Source: Candidatus Eiseniibacteriota bacterium
GTDB lineage: Bacteria > Eisenbacteria > RBG-16-71-46 > CAIMUX01 > VGJL01
DNA: 7,656 nt
NCBI GenBank assembly: GCA_014729455.1
Contig: WJJW01000445.1
Span: 1 to 7,656 of the forward strand
Direction of reading: 5' to 3'
In this document: piece by piece, positions 1 to 5,235 of the stretch
Layout: every line of letters starts with the position of its first letter
Numbering within the stretch: the stretch's first letter is position 1
Notes under the pieces: model-generated
Told to the model about the DNA's origin: nothing
The model's database searches: none
What the model saw: the letters and a program-made list of their open reading frames with translations, nothing else
Program-made: the position numbers and the translations under genes

Positions 1-1976
1 CCGCTGTACGATTGCTCGAAACAGATCGACGCGCTCATGGCCAACGGACGGCTGCGCGCGAACAGCTCTCGGAAGAAGCCCTCGATGATCAGCATCCCCT
101 TGTTGTGCGTTCGCCCCGACATCTCCGCTTCGCGCTCGATGTTGATCACGCCGGCCCGGCCGATGCCGGTTTTCGCGGTGATTCGCGTGGGCCGGCCGAA
201 CAGGTAGTCTCCCAGATCCCAGATCGAAAGACCGTTGATCTGCCCGACAGCGCTCCCGTCGGTGTCGACGAGGATCTGCCCTTCAATGATCCACTCCTGG
301 AGTTTGGCCTCGATCAGGCCGATCCGATGGACCTTTTCTTCCAGCGCCCGGCGGACGTGCAGCGCCGAAACGGCGTTCCTGCCGTCCTTTTCCGCCCAGT
401 ACGAGGACTCCCTCAGGAGATCCGCGATCTCGCTGAACCGCGTCGAGAGCTTCGTGCGGCGGCCGCCCAGCCGGACTCCTCGCTCCAGGATCGCCGCCAC
501 CCCGGTCCGATCGACGGGGAGCAGATCTTCTTCGAACTGTACTTTTCGGATGAAATCCGTATAGCGCGTCACGCTCTCCTCGTCGTGCGGCATGACCGAG
601 TCGAAGTCGGACTTGACTTTGAAGATCTTGCGGAAGTCCGGGTCCAGCGCGTACAGGATCCGGTAGCTCCGGGCATCCCCGATCACGACGACCCGGACGT
701 CGACGGGAATCGGCTCCGGCTTGAGAGCGGACGCCGAAAGGAGATACAGCGGATCGTTCCCCTGAATGTCTACCTGACGATTCTTCAACGTTCGCTTCAA
801 CGCCGACCAGACTCCCGGCTCCTGAATGAAGTCGAACAGATTCAGGACCAGGAACCCACCGTTCGCGCGAAGCAGCGACCCCGCCTTGATGTGCATGAAA
901 TCGCTCTTCCAGTGTCCTGATCGATCGATCACCTTCTCGATCGTGCCGAAGAGATTGCGGTAGTTCGGCGACGTCTCGATCATGACCGGCGGGCGCTCGG
1001 TCCCGGAGTTGTCGACCAGAACGTTGACCTGGTACGGAAGGGATCGCTCGTCCTCCACAGGCGGATGCGCGGTCGGCTGCTCCTCCCCGTCCGCCTCCTT
1101 GAACTGGTCCATGTTCGAGAGGATCTGGTCACGCACCTCGTCGAGATACTCGTGGATCTTCGGGTTGTCGTAGCTGCGCTGCATATCCTTGATGAAATCG
1201 TCGACCACCGGGCGGCCGAACTCCTTTTCCAGCTCGGCCAGCTCGGACCGGAGCCTCCGTTTCAGGCTCCGCGCCTCCCGGAACGTCTCCTCCATCAGCG
1301 CCGTCAGCTCGACCGCCTTCTCCTTGAGGGTCGCGAACCTCTTCTCGTCGAACTTGTCCTGGCGGGTGAGGTTCTCCAGCCGGTCCATCTGCATCGGCTC
1401 CCCGTCGACCACCGGTGCGATTTCGGGTTTCGAGAACGGACCGAGCTGCACCTGGATCAGCGCGAAGCTCTCCTCCCGGATCTTCTCCTCGAGTTGCCGA
1501 ACGATCTCCTTCTCCCGCTCCTTGTACCGCTCGACGATCTGCTTCGTCCGCTCCTTGAACTGTTCGCTCTCATAGATCTGCTGGATGCTGGTCCGCATGT
1601 GCACGACCAGCTCTTCCATCTCCTTCTTGAGCTTCCCTCCCTCCCCCGCCGACAGGAGGATCGCGATCGGCATGTCGGGGTTCTTGAAATTGTTGACGTA
1701 GACCACGTCGGGTGGCGGGTCCCGCTTCAGTTCCGTCGTCTCCAGAAGATGCTTCACCGACGTCGTCCGTCCGGTCCCCGGCTCCCCGCAGACGAAGATG
1801 TTGTACCCCTTGCTCCGGACTTGCAGTCCCAGCTCGATCGCCCGGACGGCTCGATCCTGGCCGATGATCCTCTCGCAGCACTCGATCTCTTCGGTCGTCT
1901 CGAACGGAAGAGCGGCGGGATCACAGATCCAGCGAAGATCCTCGGCCTGGAGGGCGGTCCTGCGCGGCTCACTCAT
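1..1976 (-). CDS. Lon-like ATP-dependent protease (AAA_32 / Lon_C family), C-terminus cut by the window edge
   Basis: Reading the minus strand from ATG 1976 gives 658 whole codons with no stop before the left edge. Residues 33-80 hold a P-loop, GEPGTGRT at 64-71. A long charged helical insert with heptad-like, probably coiled-coil stretches follows at about 115-290. The second half of the AAA module includes ANGGFLVLNLFDF (371-383, Walker B position) and a sensor-like VVIGD at 430-434. From about 555 the Lon-type protease domain begins (VGQINGLS at 577-584) and runs to FEQSYSG at the edge. In this family the catalytic serine sits in a GDSAS motif just after that point, so Ser and Lys lie outside the window. 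This split ATPase with a long insert is typical of the cytoplasmic Lon-related proteases of about 800 residues (Pfam AAA_32 plus Lon_C), not classical LonA. The start is set by AAGGAGG at 1985-1991, 8 nt upstream. It overlaps the dapD end by 8 bp. Walker A has Arg70 instead of Lys, and the Walker B position has Asn379. Substrates cannot be inferred. Confidence 0.93.
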   Translation of the reverse strand, partial: MSEPRRTALQAEDLRWICDPAALPFETTEEIECCERIIGQDRAVRAIELGLQVRSKGYNIFVCGEPGTGRTTSVKHLLETTELKRDPPPDVVYVNNFKNPDMPIAILLSAGEGGKLKKEMEELVVHMRTSIQQIYESEQFKERTKQIVERYKEREKEIVRQLEEKIREESFALIQVQLGPFSKPEIAPVVDGEPMQMDRLENLTRQDKFDEKRFATLKEKAVELTALMEETFREARSLKRRLRSELAELEKEFGRPVVDDFIKDMQRSYDNPKIHEYLDEVRDQILSNMDQFKEADGEEQPTAHPPVEDERSLPYQVNVLVDNSGTERPPVMIETSPNYRNLFGTIEKVIDRSGHWKSDFMHIKAGSLLRANGGFLVLNLFDFIQEPGVWSALKRTLKNRQVDIQGNDPLYLLSASALKPEPIPVDVRVVVIGDARSYRILYALDPDFRKIFKVKSDFDSVMPHDEESVTRYTDFIRKVQFEEDLLPVDRTGVAAILERGVRLGGRRTKLSTRFSEIADLLRESSYWAEKDGRNAVSALHVRRALEEKVHRIGLIEAKLQEWIIEGQILVDTDGSAVGQINGLSIWDLGDYLFGRPTRITAKTGIGRAGVINIEREAEMSGRTHNKGMLIIEGFFRELFARSRPLAMSASICFEQSYS

Positions 1977-2838
1977 CGATCGGTCCTCCTTGATCCGGCG
2001 TCTCGTCATCGAGGAGCGGCAACTCCCGGAGGTTCGGGTTCAGCCTCGTCTTCCGGTCCGCCGACTCCCCCCGGTCCCGCACGATCAGAGCACACGGTAG
2101 ATGGTAGACGCCGGCCGGAAACCGCTTCGGCCAGGTTCCCGGGATCACGACGACCTCGGGCGGGACCGAACCGCGCCCCACCCGCGGCTCCTCCCCGCGG
2201 ACGTCGACGATCGGCGTCGAGGCCGTCAGGATCGTCCCCGCCCCCAGGACGGCGCCGCGACCGACGCGCACGCCTTCCACGACGACGCACCGGGATCCGA
2301 GGAACGCCTCATCCTCGACGATCACCGGATCGTCGCTCAGCGGCTCCAGGACCCCGCCGATGCCGACACCGCCCGACAGGTGGACGTTGCGGCCGATCTG
2401 CGCGCAGCTACCGACCGTCGCCCACGTGTCGACCATCGTCCCGGCGCCGACGTACGCCCCCACGTTGATGTACGACGGCATCACGACCGTCCCCGGTTCG
2501 AGGAACGCGCCGTAGCGGATGGTCCCCGGCGGGACCAGTCGGATCCCCTGCTTCTCGAGGTCCTGTTTCAGGGGGACCTTGTCGCGGTACTCGAACGGCC
2601 CGTGCGGGATCGTCTCCGCGCCGGCCAGCCGGAAATAGAGCACGACCGCCATGCGGACCCACGACCGCGCGATCCAGCCCTCGTTCGTCGGCTCGGCGAC
2701 GCGGACGATCCCACGGTCGAGCAGGTCGATCGTCCGACGGACCGCGTCCGCCGCTTCCGGCTCGGACGCGAAGGCCGCGTCCTCCCACGCCCGTTCGACC
2801 GTCCGTTCGAGAGCACCGTTCTTCGTTTCGCGGGTCAT
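1969..2838 (-). CDS. dapD: 2,3,4,5-tetrahydropyridine-2,6-dicarboxylate N-succinyltransferase (DapD)
   Basis: This cytoplasmic enzyme transfers succinyl from succinyl-CoA to tetrahydrodipicolinate, the first step of the succinylase branch to diaminopimelate and lysine. The 289-residue product is close in length to E. coli DapD (about 274). An N-terminal helical domain (1-105) contains DLLDRGIVRVAE at 38-49. A left-handed parallel beta-helix of hexapeptide repeats follows (about 106-235), including MPSYINVGAYV (120-130) and MVDTWATVGSCAQIG (135-149), then NVHLSGGVGIGGVLEPL (151-167), which match my memory of the E. coli protein almost exactly. Asp137 and Glu188 (in VVVEGV) correspond to the residues described as catalytic in the family. 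The C-terminal 25 residues are an acidic, proline-rich extension. The chosen ATG forms an ATGA overlap with the dapC stop and has GGAG at 2847-2850, 8 nt upstream. An upstream in-frame ATG at 2874 would lie 36 bp further inside dapC and is less likely. Confidence 0.96.
   Translation of the reverse strand: MTRETKNGALERTVERAWEDAAFASEPEAADAVRRTIDLLDRGIVRVAEPTNEGWIARSWVRMAVVLYFRLAGAETIPHGPFEYRDKVPLKQDLEKQGIRLVPPGTIRYGAFLEPGTVVMPSYINVGAYVGAGTMVDTWATVGSCAQIGRNVHLSGGVGIGGVLEPLSDDPVIVEDEAFLGSRCVVVEGVRVGRGAVLGAGTILTASTPIVDVRGEEPRVGRGSVPPEVVVIPGTWPKRFPAGVYHLPCALIVRDRGESADRKTRLNPNLRELPLLDDETPDQGGPIDE
1985..1991 (-). promoter_or_regulatory. Shine-Dalgarno of the Lon-like protease gene
   Basis: The minus strand reads AAGGAGG followed by 8 nt and ATG at 1976-1974. 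It lies inside the last codons of dapD. This full-strength site suggests the protease is initiated independently as well as by coupling to dapD translation, and it decides the start codon. Confidence 0.8.
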
Positions 2839-3983
2839 AGAATCCGCTCCAGGATCGCCGCCGCTTCCTCGCACTCCTCCACCTCCGGGACCAGCGCCAT
2901 CCGAACATACCGTTCCCCGCCCGGACCGAAAAGAGCCCCCGGCGCGACGGCGATCCCCTCCTCGAGCAGCCGCTGCGCGAAGGCGCCGCCTCCCCCGTCC
3001 CCCGGCGCGCGGATCCAGAGATAGTAGGTCGCGCGGCTGCCGGCCAGCTCGAGCCCCTTGCTCCGGAGGATGGGCAGCAGGATCGCTCGCTTGCGTCGCA
3101 CGATCTCCCGCTGTTCGACGACGTGCTCCTCATCCCCCCACGCGGCGATCGCCGCCTCCTGCACGAACACCGGCGTCGCCACGCCTTGGCTCGGACGCAC
3201 CTTTCGGAGCAGGCCGATCAGCTCCCCGTCTCCAGCCAGGAAGCCGGTCCGGTAACCGGTCATCGCCGAGCGCTTGGAAAGCGAGCCGATGGCGAGCACC
3301 CCCTCGGTGCCCGCCTGCAGCGCCGAGGGAGGAGGCCGGTCGAACCAGATCTCGCTGTACGCCTCGTCGCTCGCCACCCAGAAGCGATGCAGGCGGGCGA
3401 GCTCGAGCGCCCGGCGGTAGAGCTCGAGCCCGGCCACGCCTCCGGTCGGATTGTGCGGGTAGTTGAGCCACAGCAGCGCGGTCCGCTGGAGGGTCTCCGG
3501 CGGGATCCGATCGAGGTCGGGCACGAAACCGCGCTCGGCATCCAGAGGGATCCGTTCGGGGATCCCGCCGGCGAACCGCGCGCCGACCTCGTAGACCGGA
3601 TACGCCGGGTCCGGGATCAGGACGACCCGCCGCTCGCGGGACGGTTCGATCAACGCCTGATGCAGGAGGTAGATCGCCTCCTTCGACCCGTTCGACGGCA
3701 GGACGTGGCGGTCGGGATCCAGGCGAACCCGGTGGCGACGCTCGATCCACCGGACCACCGCGCGGCGGAGCTCGGGAAGACCGGCGGCGGTCGGATAGCT
3801 CGCCCGCTCCGGGATCCCGCGTACGAGACGCTCGCGGATCCAGCGCGGAGTCCGTTCCCGAGGATCGCCGATGCTGAAATCGAGGACCCGCATGCCCCGC
3901 GCGCGGATCCGCCGCTTCTCCTCCTCGAGGCGGACGAATGGATAGTCGTCGAGCTGTTCGAATGCCCGGTTTCGGGGCCTCAC
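2835..3983 (-). CDS. dapC: PLP-dependent class I/II aminotransferase, probable N-succinyl-LL-diaminopimelate aminotransferase (DapC)
   Basis: This is a 382-residue fold-type I aminotransferase. Its likely role is the glutamate-dependent transamination of N-succinyl-2-amino-6-ketopimelate, the step between DapD and DapE. Visible family features are FSIGDP (36-41), SNGSKEAIY (97-105) in the cofactor phosphate region, NYPHNPTGG (174-182) with the conserved Asn178, ASDEAYSE (204-211) with the pyridine-N-binding Asp206, GSLSKRSAMTGYRTGF (233-248) with the Schiff-base Lys237, and RYVRMAL (358-364) with the carboxylate-binding Arg361. The gene starts at GTG 3983, which overlaps the dapE TGA as GTGA, preceded by GGGGAGG (3988-3994) with a 4-nt spacer. 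The reading frame stays open upstream through dapE, so automated callers could overextend it by more than 270 residues. The specific DapC assignment rests on its position between dapE and dapD. Sequence alone cannot exclude another substrate, such as LL-DAP aminotransferase or an aspartate aminotransferase-like activity. Confidence 0.88.
   Translation of the reverse strand: MRPRNRAFEQLDDYPFVRLEEEKRRIRARGMRVLDFSIGDPRERTPRWIRERLVRGIPERASYPTAAGLPELRRAVVRWIERRHRVRLDPDRHVLPSNGSKEAIYLLHQALIEPSRERRVVLIPDPAYPVYEVGARFAGGIPERIPLDAERGFVPDLDRIPPETLQRTALLWLNYPHNPTGGVAGLELYRRALELARLHRFWVASDEAYSEIWFDRPPPSALQAGTEGVLAIGSLSKRSAMTGYRTGFLAGDGELIGLLRKVRPSQGVATPVFVQEAAIAAWGDEEHVVEQREIVRRKRAILLPILRSKGLELAGSRATYYLWIRAPGDGGGGAFAQRLLEEGIAVAPGALFGPGGERYVRMALVPEVEECEEAAAILERIL
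2847..2850 (-). promoter_or_regulatory. Shine-Dalgarno of dapD
   Basis: The minus strand has GGAG, 8 nt, then ATG at 2838-2836. It lies within the final codons of the aminotransferase gene and favours the start in the ATGA overlap over the in-frame ATG at 2874. Confidence 0.6.
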
Positions 3984-5053
3984 GGGGCCTCCCCTTCGAT
4001 CAGGAACCGGCGAAGGACGGACAGGCAGCCGTCGAGGGCGTCCCCGTGGACCCGCTCGTCGTCCCGATGGGCGAGCGCCGGATCGCCGGGACCGAAGTTG
4101 ACGGCCGGCACGCCGAGCCGGCTGAGCTGCGCGACGTCGGTCCAGGCCTGCTTGGCCCGCGCGGGGAGCCCGGTGCGCGCGAGAAAGGCGTCGAAAACCG
4201 GACGTCCGATCGGGACGTCTCCCGCCGGCGCCTCGTCGACGATCCGGACCTCCGCAGCCTCCTCCGCGAGGGTCAACGCCGCCGCGCGTCCCCGTTCCGG
4301 GTCCCAGCCCGGTGGATAGCGGTAGTTGAGGTTCGCCGTGAGCTCCCCCGGAACCATGTTCCGCGCGGCGCCGGCCTTGAGCAACGTCACCTGAGCGGTC
4401 TCGCGGAAGAGGAACGGGCCGACCGAATGGGTGACGTTCTCGAACCGCAGGATCCGCTCGAGCCAGGGTAGCGCCTCGCCGATGGCGCTGCGCCCCGTCC
4501 AGGGCCGCGCGCTGTGGCAGGCCTCGCCGAGGAAGGTCGCCTCTAGGTTGACCACGCCGAGACAGCCGACCTCGATCTGCACGTCGGTGGGTTCGAGCAG
4601 GATCGCCAGCGCGGCCCCCTCCGCCCACTTCCCCGATCCGTCGAGCAGCCGCTTCAGGTCGTTCTCGTCCAGCGGACCTTCCTCCCCCGCGTAGAGGATC
4701 GCTCCGAGCCGGGCCCAGCCCGATGCGACCGCGGCGTCCTCCATCAGGCGGACGAGGACCGCGAGCCCCCCCTTCATGTCCGCCGCGCCCCGGCCCCAGA
4801 CCCACTCCCCTTCGACCCGCGGTGTCGCGTTGCCGCGTGGAGGGACGGTGTCGAGGTGGCCGGCGAGGACGATCAGCGGTCGCCCGTCCTCAGGCGGGGG
4901 GATCAACAGGCTGGTCCGGTCGCTCACGACCGGACGGCCCGACGCCGCGAGGCGGTCCCGCAGATGGGAAGCGATCGCCGCCTCTTCCCCCGTCACGCTC
5001 GGGATCCGGATCAAGTCGACCAGCTCGTTTACGAGCGATCGGTCATCGCCCAT
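3980..5053 (-). CDS. dapE: Succinyl-diaminopimelate desuccinylase (DapE), M20 metallopeptidase family
   Basis: This 357-residue dizinc hydrolase should remove succinate from N-succinyl-LL-diaminopimelate. The M20 signatures are present in order: GHLDTVP (65-71) with metal ligand His66 and Asp68; GRGAADMKGG (87-96) with bridging Asp92; GEEG (123-126) with catalytic Glu124 and ligand Glu125; LLEPTD (152-157) with ligand Glu154; and the last ligand His329 in ALAHRDDE. A lid/dimerisation domain spans about 170-280 and contains CHSARPWTG (179-187) and RNMVPGEL (231-238). CHSARPW and the KQAWTDVAQLSRLGVPAVNFGPGDP region (301-325) resemble actinobacterial-type DapE more than the E. coli enzyme, by recollection. 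The start at ATG 5053 follows AAGGAGG (5062-5068) by 8 nt. In-frame ATGs at 5101 and 5155 lack a ribosome site and would add residues unlike the family. It is first in the operon and overlaps dapC by 4 bp. Confidence 0.94.
   Translation of the reverse strand: MGDDRSLVNELVDLIRIPSVTGEEAAIASHLRDRLAASGRPVVSDRTSLLIPPPEDGRPLIVLAGHLDTVPPRGNATPRVEGEWVWGRGAADMKGGLAVLVRLMEDAAVASGWARLGAILYAGEEGPLDENDLKRLLDGSGKWAEGAALAILLEPTDVQIEVGCLGVVNLEATFLGEACHSARPWTGRSAIGEALPWLERILRFENVTHSVGPFLFRETAQVTLLKAGAARNMVPGELTANLNYRYPPGWDPERGRAAALTLAEEAAEVRIVDEAPAGDVPIGRPVFDAFLARTGLPARAKQAWTDVAQLSRLGVPAVNFGPGDPALAHRDDERVHGDALDGCLSVLRRFLIEGEAP
3988..3994 (-). promoter_or_regulatory. Shine-Dalgarno deciding the GTG start of dapC
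   Basis: The minus strand reads GGGGAGG, CCCC, GTG. It lies in the last codons of dapE. Together with the GTGA stop/start overlap it fixes the aminotransferase start at GTG 3983, where no ATG is available at the expected N-terminus. Confidence 0.6.
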
Positions 5054-5061
5054 CGCGCTCG

Positions 5062-5068
5062 CCTCCTT
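5062..5068 (-). promoter_or_regulatory. Shine-Dalgarno of dapE
   Basis: The minus strand reads AAGGAGG, 8 nt, then ATG at 5053-5051. It is a perfect anti-16S match at good spacing. It selects this start over the in-frame ATGs at 5101 and 5155, which have no such site. Confidence 0.8.
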
Positions 5069-5079
5069 CGTTCGCGCCG

Positions 5080-5108
5080 AGGGTAGGCTCCGGCCCGCCA
5101 TTGCGCAA
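5080..5108 (-). promoter_or_regulatory. Weak candidate promoter for the dap operon
   Basis: On the minus strand TTGCGC (5108-5103) and TACCCT (5085-5080) are separated by 17 bp, which would start a transcript near 5073, about 20 nt before the dapE ATG. Each box matches the sigma70 consensus at only three of six positions, so this is mainly a position-based guess. The real operon promoter may use another sigma factor or lie further upstream. Confidence 0.25.
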
Positions 5109-5110
5109 TG
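5099..5110. repeat. Perfect 12-bp palindrome CATTGCGCAATG, candidate operator
   Basis: The sequence equals its own reverse complement with no mismatch, and symmetry ends at 5098/5111. It lies between the divergent genes. It overlaps the -35 box of the rightward promoter by 3 bp and contains the whole -35 box of the leftward candidate. Its size and position would suit a small dimeric regulator. No regulator gene is visible in the window. Confidence 0.5.
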
Positions 5111-5136
5111 ACACGGCGGCCGCGAGTCGGTAGAAT
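5108..5136 (+). promoter_or_regulatory. Sigma70-type promoter for the secreted phosphoesterase gene
   Basis: ATGACA at 5108-5113 (five of six with TTGACA) is followed after exactly 17 bp by TAGAAT at 5131-5136 (five of six with TATAAT). Such an AT-rich pair stands out in this GC-rich DNA. The expected transcript start is near 5143, giving a leader of about 93 nt before ATG 5236. The leader holds only a weak possible 6-bp stem (CGGGAG 5186-5191 with CTCCCG 5206-5211). Confidence 0.6.
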
Positions 5137-5222
5137 GCCGGCACGAACCTGGCACCGGGGGCGGGCCGAAGGGGGAACCGTTGTTCGGGAGGCGTCTCCA
5201 CCGCTCTCCCGCAGCCCCCGAT

Positions 5223-5227
5223 GGAGG
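5223..5227 (+). promoter_or_regulatory. Shine-Dalgarno deciding the start of the secreted gene
   Basis: GGAGG lies 8 nt before ATG 5236. An in-frame ATG at 5221 sits just before it and has only a cytosine-rich run upstream, so 5236 is preferred. The choice adds or removes five residues and does not affect the signal peptide call. Confidence 0.65.
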
Positions 5228-5235
5228 CCGATTCG

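Noticed and set aside
12..920. 302-codon plus-strand ORF opposite the Lon-like gene
   Set aside because: It is antisense to a well-conserved protease domain, has low-complexity Arg/Asp/Pro composition and shows no recognisable motif. High GC removes stop codons in this frame.
1065..2468. 467-codon plus-strand ORF across the lon and dapD genes
   Set aside because: It runs antisense through two conserved genes and ends in a low-complexity Arg/Ser/Pro tail; it is a GC-bias shadow.
3123..4319. 398-codon plus-strand ORF opposite dapC and dapE
   Set aside because: It is antisense to two enzymes with intact catalytic motifs, and has no domain or plausible ribosome site of its own.
5054..5155. Longer DapE N-terminus starting at ATG 5101 or 5155
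   Set aside because: Neither ATG has a ribosome site, the extra residues do not resemble the family, and the extension would run through the promoter region. AAGGAGG points to ATG 5053.
5186..5211. Possible leader hairpin (CGGGAG with CTCCCG, 14-nt loop)
   Set aside because: A 6-bp stem in GC-rich DNA is expected by chance, and no U-tract or conserved riboswitch-like element accompanies it.
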